Assembly (NCBI GenBank): GCA_037975125.1 | Contig: CM075855.1 | Coordinates: 84,519,392-84,583,391 of the forward strand | Direction of reading: 5' to 3' | Source of the DNA: Latrodectus hesperus | Taxonomy: Eukaryota; Arthropoda; Arachnida; Araneae; Theridiidae | DNA: 64,000 bases | Shown: positions 36,479 to 48,515 of the stretch, piece by piece | How the letters are laid out: the number at the start of each line of letters is the position of its first letter | Numbering within the stretch: position 1 is the stretch's first letter | Program-made: the position numbers and the translations under genes | Notes under the pieces: model-generated | What the model saw: only the letters and a program-made list of their open reading frames with translations | Databases searched by the model: none | What the model was told of the DNA's origin: nothing

Positions 36479-39400
36479 CTGAAAGGAAATATTTTTATAG
36501 TAATTGAACTATATATTTAAAGCAGTTTTTAAAATAATATCTAAGAGATAAAATGATGCTTACATATTTTATGTTTTCCTTTCATTGGAAATTTTAGTGT
36601 TAATTCTCGAGGGTTTTCGCAAATGAATACATATGGAGAGCCACTTTCTCCTTCAGGAAACTGTAACATATATTTATACATGCATGAATGAACATTTTGT
36701 CATAATCATTACACTATATTCATAAAAATTAAAACATAGATTTTAATACTATTTATTAATTCAGACACACATTAGAAGATATGATTATTAATAGAAATTA
36801 CTTTTCTGATTATTCAGTAACAATAAATTTAAATTGATTTTATAAATTATTGCTGCTTTAAAAATATCTTCAATGCAGAATAACAAATTTTGCTGTCAAT
36901 TTTTCAAGCCATTAAGCTGTTAATAAAAACATACACAATTATTTTACTAATGTTTTTAAGCTTTGTGATGGTGTGTATTTAACAGTTTCAAGAGATTCAG
37001 TAGATATTTAAAAGTTAGCTTTTAAGATTACATGACAGCTTGTTCTATTTAGAAATTTTAATAACAATAACATTTCAAATAAATCAAAAATAATTCCTTT
37101 ATAATTGAACAATATACACTTCAAAATTAGCATCTTTCTCATATTATTTTTTTAATAAAAAAATAAATCATATTGTAATAAAAGTTTTAAAAATTATAAT
37201 TTTCATATAATTTCTATAATTCCATAAAATAATAAAACATAGCATCACTAGAAAGATACGTTTAGTCATATATAATGAAATGTAATATATATCAATGAAT
37301 ATATTTTTGATAGTGTACAAAAATTTTCAAAATTTAAATTTAAAAAAATTTGTTATATTAAAAAAATTACATCTACTGTTTTATGATTTTCTTTGTGTTA
37401 GGATTTCTTTTAACTTATATTTAATAAAATAATCATACTTGGATAAAATGATTATTTTCATTAATACTGTATTATATATATTTTCTAGTTTTATCAATCA
37501 AAACATGTTCTCTTTATTTTTTGTTTTCAGAAATACAGCCTTATCTATTTAGAAATATAATTTTAAATCTATTACTGAATAAAGAGACATGTTTTTGCAC
37601 AAGTTTTTTAATCTTATTTAACAAGATAAATAAAACATTCCCCAACAGATATTCATATCTAAAAATTATAAGTTAATTCTTAGTGTTGTGATGGGATTAT
37701 GTGAAAACAAAGCATGTATTCTTGATTGCTGCTCAAAAATTTCGTTAACAATAAAAATAAACTAAAAGAAAATTGGTTTTTTAATATTATGGTTTCGTAA
37801 AACTGTTTTCTGTTTAATTTTCTTTTTCTTACTGTTTAATTATTCCTAAGCTATTCCTTTTTACTGCATTGTTGTCAAGGAGTTCTAAAAAACTTAGTAA
37901 TTACCATAGATTGTGAACAGTTATATTTTTAAGAATAATAATTAAAATTTTCTTTCATTCATTATTTCTTATAATAACATTTATTAAAGAATATAATAAT
38001 TTACAGCTTCTTCACTCTTAGCTTTAACTTTAATGTTTTGGAAACAATGCTGTCATTTTAGTCTGTTCGTTGCATAAAAGAAATAACTTAGTCGCATCTC
38101 CTGGTATTTTAATATTCAAGTTTGTTTCCCATTCAAATCTTAAATACTTCTAATTCTTATACTATAACTGCATGTCTTGAATTTTTATCTATTAATATTG
38201 TTTTCAAACATTTTATACTGCCAAGTATATAGTTTTAAAATTTTTTTAAAATCTTGTTCTCAATCACTTTTGCTTTTAATTCATTATTAACACTGTGTAA
38301 TAACTGTTGCTTCTCTGAAGCACTGCAGCGAAATGTGTTTGATTTTGCAATTAATGTTAATTCAACAGTTCTTTCAGATACCCCTACAATTCCTATTGTA
38401 GATTTTTCAAGTTCATATATGTCATCTTCCAAATGCTTCATTTTGATTCCAGTTCATAAATTTTTTCCAGAATTGCTTTTTGCTTTCCTTCTGTTACTGT
38501 TTTTTTTTTTAGCCTTTTTATTCATAAACATATAATCTATATTTCTGCTAATTATTATTATGTTGACACTTCCTATGTTTCAGACATGATCACAACTGAT
38601 TGATTATTTAAATTATCTACTAATTTTTGTTAACAGAAAACATACTAACAGATGCTTGAGTATGGGAGAGAAGTAAAAGCATAATAACCACTTTCTATAA
38701 GTGACAACTTTGTTTATTTGAGAGTAAGTTAAAATAAAAATAATCTATTATATCTTACATGGGGTCAAATTTCTCATCAATGCAAACTTAAAACCTTACA
38801 ATTGGTTGTAATGATTTAAACTCTTTTGGAAAATTATGAAATTCTTAATTTTTTCCTTAACCCCTCAAAAGCCAATCTTTGTACGACTTTTCCACAGTCT
38901 ACTGGTCATTGAAAAGACATTTTTCACCAGACATATTGAATAATTTATTTCAGTCATAAACAAATTCATCCCTTTTCTCTGAAATTATATGCAATTTTCA
39001 CCAAGGAAGATACAGAATAAATATTTTATTTTACATTTAAATACTAGACTTCAGTTAATTTTATACAATATAAAGAAAACAGAAAAATAATCAATTATCG
39101 CACTCCTGATTTAATTTTAATAACAATCTCACATCTGATTGCATCACATGATCTTATTGGTGATTGCTCTCTTCATTTTAATTCACACACATAAATCTAT
39201 AGTTAGAAGAAGTTATGGTGGCTGAACAGGTTTTTATTTTATTCAATAGTTATTGATATCGATACAAGAATCTAATATCTAATGGTAAAATTAAAAGCTA
39301 ATACTCAATTAAATTATCAAACAATTTCATCGAACATTTTGAAACAAAAAACTTAATTCCATGAGTTACAAGGGTAATTAAAATTTTCTTCAAATTCCAG

Positions 39401-42400
39401 GGGCTATACTAAACTTGTTAAATCTTTAGGCATAATAAACAAAGTTCAGATAAATTGTAAAAGATAAGAATTAGTATGAATTGATGTTTTACCTGATTTT
39501 TGTATTCTTCTTGAGGTAAGCAATCAACTAAATCAACGCAACCTAAGAGACAACCTGATGGATAACTTTTAGGAAAATCGCAATGACCTGAGGAAGTACA
39601 TATAATAAAATTTTCAGAATTCTGTAAAAGGCTTTCATAATTATTTAGTAAAATTAATTGTTTGCATCCATTCTCAACTTAAAATATGATAAATTATTTT
39701 ACTATATTTATATTTTATAATGAAAATCCAATATTTTTTACTCAACCTGCAAAACTAAATTATTAACACAGGCAAAACCTTTTTATTTTTTGACATGAAC
39801 TTCAAACTTTGAATTTTTAATTTTTTTGATTTCATAAATTTTTGTTTTAAAAATGATTATATATCACTGATGATAATATAATTAAGATAATATAATTTTT
39901 TTTGTTAAAACTTTCAATATATTAATATACTTTAACAATGAATTTTTTCACATGATTGATAAGAATAATTTATTTACCAAGAATTGATTTATAATAATTT
40001 TCTATTTCTGTAATTTCTTCCTTTAGAGGTGTTTTTCCAGCAGCATGTATCCATAACAATCCTCGATAACTTGTATACCAAACTCTACCTTCATGTCTAC
40101 AATTTAATTATACATTAATAACAAATAAAATGTAATAAATTAAACAAGATGAATAAAAATGTTAAACAGAAACTTACAGATACTTGACACATCCACAGTT
40201 TTCTAGTAGATATAAAAAAGCAATTTTTTTTAATTAAGCATAATATTTTACTCATTGTGTTCATTGAAAAGACATGTAAATTTGCAATTTTCTGAACATC
40301 TACACCTATATCAGGATTAGCTGTAGGTTTATTAATGAAAAATCAAGTAGATATATGGATATAATAAAGTAATGAAATAAATATCAAAAGATGTGTTTCA
40401 AAGGTTAAATAATAACCTTTGAAACATCTTTTGATATTTCTTTCATTTTTGATACATCATACAGCAATGAGCTAAAATAGCATGTACTGTTATACATACA
40501 ACAGTATGTTAGTATATATAACAGCATGTGCTAATCTTATTGTGCTTCATGTAAAAAGAAATGCTTATGAGATGATAGAGGACAAACTGTAACCTATCTA
40601 GAATGCAATTTGTCATATCATAGTATTGTTGTTCACATTGGTCAAAATACCATTATTGTCTGCAGGATATGAAATGAATGAGTTTTGGAAAGTCATATGG
40701 AATGATATACTGAATCTCAATTATTCACTATCACTACAAAGAAACCAACACCCAAAAGCTGGGTTTTAATAAATTTTACAGGCATGTCATGAGCATCAAA
40801 TCAAGAAATTGGGTAATTTACAAGAGAACAAGGTCTGATGAACAGTTCAATGATGTCTGCAGCAACATAGTCTAACAATTTGGAATTTCAATAAAATGTA
40901 TTAAAATTGAAATGAAACATGTCTTTTAGTGCCAGTCACAAATTTTAATATTTTTTTTTACAATAATGAAGCAAAATATATTACTAAAAAAATTGTAGGA
41001 ATAGTTTTGATTTCTTAGTGTGAAAAAAGGAGGAAAAAACTTCAAGCTAGCTCAAAATCAGCTTTTATTTTAAAGGAGATTTTTTCTTAATGTTAGTGTT
41101 TTAACAAAAAATTTTATGAATAAACTTAGAGTAATATAAGAAACTTTGAATTTTTTTTTTATCTGTGTAGCTAGTACCTTCTTAGTACCAAGTGATTTTT
41201 TTTTCTAATATGCAAGATTTCTTCAAATGTATTTCATAGGCTTGAATAACTTTATATAAAAATTAAATTTTGTAAGTTTTACAGAAATAGATATATTTAA
41301 TTACTTTTTAAGATGTATCTCATTTGAAAAATTGAACTATTATAACAAATAGCTAAAAAATAAAAATAATCATTATTAAAAATATAATTTATATACAACT
41401 GTCTTGGTAAAAAGTCAATTATTTTTTTTTAGATTTACCATTTTATTTTAATTATAATTTAAACCCTTTAAAATACTTTAAACCTTAGAACCTCGTCAAA
41501 TTAACCCTTGTGAACAAAAAAATGACAATTGAATGGCAAATAAACCTTCAAAATAGTTAGCAATTTACGTAGAAAATTTAAATTATAACAAAGGAAAATT
41601 TTGATATTAACAGGGAGTGATTAATTATATTTACTTTTTGATTCCAGCAGCAAGTAAGGAGGCATAAGGTTGATGAAGACTTAAACACATTCCTTCATCA
41701 GACATTTCTTGTAATTCCTTATCTTGTATTCTAATGTTCAAGCGTTTATTTTCCACATTATTTACAGGATTATGATAAAAATTTTCATTGGTATCTAGAA
41801 ACTGCAAAGTGCCAAAAAAAAGATTATAAACATTTAAAATTGCACATAACAAATTACATAAAATGTTAACTGTTTATTTTTATTATTTTTCAATGAGTTT
41901 AAGATGCTTTAAAGAATGAAAGAAAATGAATTGGTGTGAAACTAAAAACAGCTTTAATGAGAATGTAAAAAATGGTGCAATTATATTTCATGTATGAATG
42001 CACAGTTGTCCATCAATCTTGATAATTTTAAACTTCTATTCAGAAGAGGTGTTTTTCAATATTTATAACACTGGAGAAGCTTCTTGCTGTATATTACACA
42101 TAACATATTTTTAATGTAATATCTGATTTAGAAACATTTAAAATTTAACATTTAAATGGTTGAAATATTAATTTTCAAGAAAACAGCTAATTTCTATTAT
42201 ATAACATAGTAAAAAAGTTATGCATGTTATTTTATAAATATAAAAATATAGTAATTAAAAAATATAATTTAAGAATATTAAATACAATTAGAAAATATTA
42301 TATAATTAAAATAAAAACAACTCTAGAACATTATTAGGGAAAATTTATTATAAAATAAAATTAAGCAAAATTAGTAGAAAAATTAAAAGTACTTACTTTA

Positions 42401-45400
42401 GGTTGAAAATCTGAGGGCATGTCTATGGAGGGTGCATTTTCACATTCAAATATACTAGTGTCCGATTTTAATAGCTCTTCGGGATTAAAATTTATTTGTG
42501 GTTTTTCTTCAACAATTCTCCTTCCTGCAAAATCAAATGTCAATATTTGTTTTTGCCGATTATGCAGTAAGTCATTTCTTTCTTCCATCTTTTTATTTAA
42601 TATCTTTTTTTCCTTTTCACTCAGCCATCTACTGTCTGTTTGAAAATAATCGTTTTCATCATCAATAACTTTTGTTCTTGCTGTTCTAAAATAAGCAAAA
42701 TGCCTAATTTAGTATTACAGTAAGTTCAATAAGCTTACATATTTTTTTTAATTAAAATTAACAACTATGCATGCCATTTGTAAATTTTTAACATTTGTGA
42801 TTTAATTTCAATAATTTTACATTTTGAGAATGAATTCTTTTCAAGTAAATAAAGTATTTTTTCCACACCCAGGGCACAATCAGATTTTGTTATACTTAAT
42901 TATATAAAATCATATCATTAGTATTTAATTCCAAAACCACAAATATAATAAAAACTTAGTGAATATTCTACTAAGAATCAAAAATAATTGAAAGCTATTA
43001 AATTAAAAGTTATCCTGCATTTCATTTTCAGTTAATTTAGGAAGTCATTGTGTATTATTTTTCATAAGTTTTTTTAATTTCCACACAAGAGATTAATTGT
43101 TTACATAACAGTTATAAGAAATAATTAATTAAAAATAATTAAGATATCTAAATTTTTGACAACAATAAATTATAAATTGTCAACTTATAAGTTTAACATT
43201 ATTGCAATTGTTTGTAAATACTAACATTTCTTCAACATTTACCCCGTTTCTTATTCAAATAATTACATTTAATGGCAAAATACCAAAATGAAAATAAAAT
43301 TGAAAGCATCATAAAAATACTGTACATAAAAATCTTACACATTTCGATCATATTCTAAAAGTTGGTCTCGATGCTTTAAAGCAGCATTGAGCTTTGAATC
43401 CCTTCCTTCAGGTACATCATTTGCCACACTATTATTTTGATTCATTAGTTTATTAAACAATTTATAACTCTGTTTACTTTGTCGCATTATCACTTCTTGT
43501 TCTTTTGTTGTACACACCTGTAAGAATAAAATTGTTATTCTAATATTATCAGAAATAAATTATCTTGTCAAATGTATACTTTATAAGAATTATGGCTAAA
43601 ATTACGAAATCTCTTTTAGCCTTTACAATGAACTTTTTTAAGATAACAGAAAACAAATTTTTACTCTGTTTTAAAACTCCATTACATATCCAAATCCATA
43701 AGTGTCATGAATAGATAATTATATAAATTTTTGTATCAACAATTTACTTGCATATTACATCAGCTTTATTTTCCATAATTTTATTGAGTCTTTCTATAAT
43801 AACAGTGACATAACAGATTTTTTTAAATTTCCACTTACAAAATTTGTGCAGAATTGGAAGTTTTAAAAATTTTTTTAATGAACACTATTTTTACAGTGCT
43901 ATAATGGTATTTTTTATTTTAATGCAATTAATATTTCATTAATGTAACATTTTGTATTTTAATTCAATATACAAATATTTTATTCAGTTTTTAAAAATTT
44001 ATTTTTTTGGTGCTACACCAAAATTAAATTTTATTTTTCATAAAATTCAAATTTAACATCACATTACTTTAAGATAAACAAAAGGCACAATTAATTTTAT
44101 TACTATTTTCTTAAAAGCTGTGTCTAAGTTTCAGGAAGTTGTAAATTAAGAGTAATTGTACATATAGATATCAAAGCCGAATAAATAGAACTCTTTAATG
44201 AAGTATTTTAATAATTAACTTTATGTTTATTAGTGAGAATTTGATCTTACAAGTGTGTTTCAAATGTATTTTTCCAATAGGAGCCTTAATAAACTGCTTA
44301 ATTTATTTAAGAGATAACATCTGATGTGGTCCAGAAAAATAGAAAGCCTGTTTTCCTAACACTTAATTGTTATATTATATTGTTCCATTGTATTTTAAAA
44401 TTATAAATTTTGTTCCATTTGCTTGATTGTTATTTGTACATTTTAAATACAATTGAATATACTATTAAATTGTTAATTTCCAGTCTATGTTTTGATATGT
44501 AAACCTTAAATTAATTACCCCCATTTAGTGATTTTTTATGACAATTTTTTTAGACATAAGTAATTTCTTATAATTTCTGTGTTAAGAAATTATAATGTTA
44601 TCAAATATTTTTAATAGTAATCATAATGTATTATTTTCTATCAAAAATCACTCAATGCGAATTTTATAAAAGTATTAAAATATTTCAGTAAAAAGTCATG
44701 CAAAATGAACCGAATAGTATTTCTTATTTTAATAACTTTTCTGTTTATCTCCTAAAACAAGTAAAAGTTATAAAAACATAATTCCAGTAGAATATAAAAA
44801 TAAAAAAAAAACTCATCGAAAAACAGGGAAATAATGCACTTGTCAAATTATATTTTATCTGTGTTATAAATTTCAAATTTGAGTTAAGTTAATATAACCA
44901 AACCTCATAACTTGTCTACATACCTTCAGAAATAAATTTTTTAAAAATAAAAAAAATATTTTTAATATTCTGCTTTTAAACACCCAACACACCAAACCAG
45001 ATTATCCATGCTTAAAAGGGAATTCATGTGCTCACATTTCTTTTTTCTAATAATAAATGTTTATACAAAGTCTAAATCTTGACAGCCAAAATAAAATTAT
45101 CTTCTTTCTTTGCTATGTATATTTATAATTGATTTGAACACAGAAGTTCAGCTAAGTTATAGTCACGGTATTGGTAATATTGTTAAAAATTTATAAACAT
45201 TATTTGTATTTTTCTTATAATATCTCAATAGATAATAGATAGGAAATACTCAAATAATGGGCAAAAATGGTGCATTCTATGTTAAAAACATTTCTGGTGA
45301 TATGGTGACCATTTGGCAAGATTCTTGGCAAAATGGCAAAAAACAGATATTTCTGGAAAAATCCATCAATGAAGCTCTAGGACTAACATTAAGCAAGATA

Positions 45401-48400
45401 GTCTAGAATCTACCAGAAACTAGGTGAAACTCTTAGATTTCTACACTAAAATCAGGTATAAATACCAACGCGCAGCACAGAAAATCTATCCTGACTATAA
45501 GTCTTGAATATTTGTTAGTGCATAGAAGCTGTTGTTTGTCTGAGGTATTTTCTATGATCAGAAGCTATTTCAGGTTGTATTAGCTGTATTGGAGCTGTGT
45601 AATTCTGATTTCTACATGTGGAGTTTCTTGTATTTAGTTGAATTCGCTACGAATATAAGTCTAGAGATTTTTGAGAAATTGTTTTATTGACCATAAACCA
45701 ACATGAACTTAGATTTGGTTTGTTTGTCGCCCAACGGTCATTTTTGCGCGTGAGGGCTAATTAGACCGGGACCTACGGCTTAAAGTGTATTTGGAACCAC
45801 TACAAACATCCATGCCCAAGGTGGTATTCGAACCCACGAACTGTTGAACCAAAGGCAAGAGCGCTAACCATTCGGCTGCCAGCTTGGCACATGAACTCAA
45901 AAGAGCTGTATAATATCAACATAAAATCAAACAAAGTTAATTAAAATATTAAAAGCGGAGTGAAAAACGAAGATTTTGCTCAAAATCCAACACTTATCAA
46001 TTCCTTTACAATACACAATGCATGAATCAAATTAATTTATTATATTACAACTAAATTATTTTTCACTACAACATATTTTAGTTTGAATTTTCTTTTAGTT
46101 CCATATAATTGATAAGAAATTTACAGTAATGAATGGTATTAGTTTGTTTCATCATCAGGAGATATAATTGGAAGCTTTTCTAGCACATAGAAAATAAAGT
46201 TATATACTTTTTTCTTTGCTCTTAATATTTATATACAGGAAAAATTTCAAAATTTAATAATATTTCTATCATTTAATGTCTATCTATCTGTTGCTCAATG
46301 GACATTTTTTGCAGACAAGGGCTAATTTACACCAGGATCCTATTATTTAATATGGAAATAATTCAATTCTACCTTCTTATACTGAAATCTACATTCTGCA
46401 GAATTTTTTCTTCTTTACAAAGTCTGCAAAACTAATGAATAGTAATAAGCAATTTTAAAATATTCTGCATTGCATAAAAATTGATAACATTTTAATAAGC
46501 ATAATAATTAAAAAATCTTTAAAATATTAGACTTTGGATTCTGATTTTACAATTTCATAAGAAAATAATAAAATGAACAGATATGTACAAATATAAAATA
46601 ATTCAGTATTATTTAGCATTTATTTAAGCATCTTTTAAAAAATAAAAAACTATAGATAAACAGTAACTAACAATTAATCAAATTCAAATCATATTGACAT
46701 TAGGAATGATTAATTCCTATCGACCGAATCAAAATATGTGTTTACACATTCGACACAAATCATCAATTATTTCTTCTTTACAGATGGCGCTCTCCCCACT
46801 GCGATGAGATTATTTCACAACATTATTTACAAATTTTGTATCATTTTTATAAACATCTGGATTTTTATAATTAATGTTTTTAATTAATTTAGCACTACAA
46901 TGAACACTTAATTCTAACTCTTCAACTAAAATCATTAACTTTCTTCATTACTTTTCTTAAAGCTATTATGTTACTCATTTTGAAAAAAACTTAAAAAACG
47001 CAATAAAGAGAGAGAGAGAGTACCAAAATTATATTAAAAATATTATTCTATTTATCAGAAAAATGAGCAACACATTTAACTCAAATTAATTCACTGGTTA
47101 GAAATATGTCACTGCACATCACTCTAGAAATTAAATACACCACAAGAAACTATAGCATCAAAATTTTACCCATTTTACTTGCAAACTATTCCACAAAATA
47201 TTTAGGTCAAAATATTACTCACTACAAATACTTCAAAAGTGATTGCAAAGGCCAACACACTTCAAACAAAAGAGAAGCAAAACATCTTTGGACCAATTAA
47301 TATATTTCCAATTTCACATACCTAACCCCACTTCTGACACCAGAAATGTTTACTCAAAAACATGATCCTAAATTGGAATAATAGAATAGTAATAAAACTT
47401 AATAAAAACTAAAACTTAGTTTTCACTCATTTTTTGATGTGCAAATACTTCAAACTGTCAACAAAAAAATTAATAGATATGAATACATATACAAGAACAC
47501 CAACTAGGGGAAATAATAAATACAACAAAGCATTAAAACTTTGATATTCATTTAGCAATACTTTGCATTATTACCATCATCAAATTAGTACTACTGCTGG
47601 AAATCCTCTCCAAATAAACAGAAATATATTTTTTAAATGAGCTTATTACCTGATTAATGTAAAATTATTATAGAAAGCAATAATTCTAGTTATTAAGTAT
47701 TTAGTGTTCCCCATTATTTTATTGCAATTCCTTTAATAAATATATAGTTTGATAATCTAAGTAATTTAAATAAATATATTAATTTTTTTTATATTATCAT
47801 GGTCTTTTGATGATATAGAAATTAAAATCTGTGTTGCAATATGGAAACATTTAAAGAAATTATCATTGAGTAGAACTTTATTAAAGTGTATAGTAAATTA
47901 AGTTCAGATTAATAAGATTTTGATTTTCTCAGTGAGATTTTCGTATCACATTTCATGAAATTTTGTTTAAAGTATTAAATTTTCTTAAAACTAAACCTAA
48001 TTTATCATTTATTTCAGATGGCGCTCATGGTATTTCAGAGATTTGATTAATAAAAAATTTTAATTATTTATTAATCAAAATATAATAACTGCACATAATT
48101 CTTTAAATTATTTTAAAATTAAAGTTCTATGAGATACAAGCACATATCCATTCTTTTATGTATCAAAAATTATTTAGTTTCCCAAGCAAGATAATTTGAA
48201 AATTTAGATTAAATAGTGGTAGAATTTATAAATTCATTACAATAACAATCATAGCTATGTATTAGTAAGTTTTAAATACAAATATATAAAGGTTAAAAAA
48301 AATTTAAATTTTACCAAATGACCACAGGTAAAACAGGGTCCTGAGCCTTCTTGCTCACAAACAATACGGCCACAACATAGACAGTTGTTGATAAGTTTGT

Positions 48401-48515
48401 GTTTTGTAGCTTCACAAAGACAAGCATGCCTTCCAGGAAAAAGAACTTTTTCTTGGGCAATGTCAGATGTACTGATTGGCATAAATTTTGAATGTTTGCT
48501 TCCAGATTTTCTCAT
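36417..48515 (-). CDS. TRIP4: TRIP4 / activating signal cointegrator 1 (ASC-1), 8 exons, 402 aa as modelled
   Basis: On the minus strand exons 48515-48315, 43517-43339, 42685-42397, 41801-41635, 40096-39978, 39587-39493, 36660-36564 and 36478-36417 join in one frame of 1209 nt. TRIP4 is a subunit of the ASCC complex (with ASCC1-3), acting in transcription coactivation, alkylation repair and splitting of collided ribosomes. The zinc finger (about residues 28-68: PGRHACLCEATKHK, INNCLCCGRIVCEQEGSGPC) is nearly identical to the vertebrate one. The middle keeps TKVIDDENDYF and FDFAGRRIVEE. The ASCH domain (about 260-382) has CLSLHQPYASLLAAGIKK, GRVWYTSYRGLLWI and YPSGCLLGCVDL. The end has IHQAAKK. 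The vertebrate protein carries about 140 further N-terminal residues, not found here. An in-frame TAG lies 4 codons before the ATG. Confidence 0.93.
36564..36660 (-). CDS. TRIP4: TRIP4 exon 7 of the model
   Basis: The acceptor GTTACAG is followed by FPEGESGSPYVFICENPREL and TLKFPMKGKHKI, closing the ASCH fold. Donor T|GTAAGC, phase 1. The intron before it (36661-39492) contains the second copy of a duplicated coding-like segment. Confidence 0.92.
38250..39020 (-). pseudogene. Duplicated coding-like relic, copy 2
   Basis: The minus-strand segment reads HLEDDIYELEKSTIGIVGVS and SASEKQQLLHSVNNELKAKV. These align with EDNVNELEKSTVGIAEVV and GASEKKHLLLNINNVSKVKA in copy 1. It lies in the TRIP4 intron between the exons at 39493 and 36660, in the same orientation as TRIP4. 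Stops interrupt the upstream half. Confidence 0.5.
39493..39587 (-). CDS. TRIP4: TRIP4 exon 6 of the model (ASCH core)
   Basis: The 95 nt exon starts after TTCCTCAG and encodes HCDFPKSYPSGCLLGCVDLV, then DCLPQEEYKNQ. The SGCLLGCVDL strand is the ASCH signature. The donor is CAG|GTAAAA, phase 0. Confidence 0.92.
39978..40096 (-). CDS. TRIP4: TRIP4 exon 5 of the model (ASCH)
   Basis: The acceptor ATTGTAG precedes HEGRVWYTSYRGLLWIHAAG, the second ASCH strand block. The exon ends NYYKSILG with donor G|GTAAAT, phase 1. Confidence 0.92.
40371..40447. repeat. Near-perfect 36-bp hairpin
   Basis: Left arm AATGAAATAAATATCAAAAG continuing to CAAAGGTTA is complementary to the right arm ending at 40447, with one 2-base bulge (TG) and one mismatch. 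The loop is about 5 bases. It lies in the TRIP4 intron between the exons at 41635 and 40096. Confidence 0.85.
40448..40900. other. GC-raised patch in TRIP4 intron, probable repeat relic
   Basis: It follows the 77-base hairpin directly and has an imperfect repeat of AACAGTATGTTAGTATAT and AACAGCATGTGCTAATCT. No recognisable transposase motif was found. Confidence 0.3.
41635..41801 (-). CDS. TRIP4: TRIP4 exon 4 of the model (start of ASCH domain)
   Basis: The acceptor is CTTTGCAG. The exon encodes LNIRIQDKELQE and then the ASCH entry GMCLSLHQPYASLLAAGIKK. The human equivalent is LRIQDQEFQE...WCLSVHQPWASLL. The donor AA|GTAAAT leaves phase 2. Confidence 0.93.
42397..42685 (-). CDS. TRIP4: TRIP4 exon 3 of the model
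   Basis: After acceptor TATTTTAG the exon reads TARTKVIDDENDYFQTDSRW, a lysine/glutamate-rich helix, and then LTFDFAGRRIVEE. All align with the vertebrate linker between zinc finger and ASCH domain. The donor is AAA|GTAAGT, phase 0. Confidence 0.92.
43339..43517 (-). CDS. TRIP4: TRIP4 exon 2 of the model
   Basis: The acceptor TTCTTACAG is followed by VCTTKEQEVI, which completes the finger and corresponds to human VCTHEEQDIL. The exon ends ALKHRDQLLEYDRNV with donor GT|GTAAGA, phase 2. The 4.8 kb intron before it contains the SINE, the possible LTR and two AGATGGCGCT sites. Confidence 0.92.
45255..45715 (+). mobile_element. Possible solo LTR
   Basis: The segment has a strong TATA core, CAGGTATAAATACCAACGCG near 45450, in a block with higher G+C and no coding frame. 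TG-like and CA-like ends are possible near 45290 and 45705, but no target-site duplication is clear. It lies next to the SINE in the TRIP4 intron. Confidence 0.3.
45721..45890 (-). mobile_element. tRNA-derived SINE, best copy
   Basis: On the minus strand an A box TGGTTAGCGCTC (45870-45859) and a B box GGGTTCGAATACC (45835-45823) lie at tRNA-like spacing with an interrupted anticodon arm. The body is GC-rich with several CpG. The element sits in the long TRIP4 intron next to a possible LTR. Other copies in the window are at 1.2, 1.6 and 46.3 kb. Confidence 0.75.
46278..46345 (-). mobile_element. Truncated copy of the same SINE body
   Basis: TTGCTCAATGGACATTTTTT and CAAGGGCTAATTTACACCAG correspond to GTCGCCCAACGGTCATTTTT and GAGGGCTAATTAGACCGGGA of the 45.7 kb copy. 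The tRNA-like head is missing. Confidence 0.45.
46792..46801 (+). promoter_or_regulatory. AGATGGCGCT site, CTCF-like
   Basis: AGATGGCGCT matches the core of the insect CTCF motif. It recurs 1.2 kb away at 48016 in the same orientation and the same TRIP4 intron. The word also occurs in arthropod transposon ends. Confidence 0.3.
47009..47022. repeat. (GA)n microsatellite
   Basis: About seven GA units in the long TRIP4 intron. Confidence 0.8.
48016..48025 (+). promoter_or_regulatory. AGATGGCGCT site, CTCF-like, second
   Basis: Same ten bases and orientation as at 46792; preceded by TTTC and followed by CATGG, so surrounding sequence differs between the two sites. Confidence 0.3.
48315..48515 (-). 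CDS. TRIP4: TRIP4 exon with C2HC5 zinc finger (first recognised)
   Basis: Read on the minus strand, an acceptor ATATTGCAG ends at 48535. It is followed by 19 bases and the ATG at 48515. All three frames hit a stop between that acceptor and the ATG. So either this ATG is the true start after a 5' UTR exon, or upstream coding sequence joins at another acceptor. The exon ends CATTTG|GTAAAA in phase 0. Zinc ligands visible are Cys32, Cys34, His39, Cys45, Cys48, Cys53, Cys61 and Cys64. Confidence 0.92.

Noticed and set aside
38254..38535. 93-codon plus-strand ORF rich in Phe and Leu
   Set aside because: Antisense of the duplicated relic copy 2; the minus-strand frame is the one conserved between the two copies.
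45820..45890. tRNA gene on the minus strand
   Set aside because: A and B boxes are good, but the anticodon arm and acceptor stem do not form; it is the head of a SINE.
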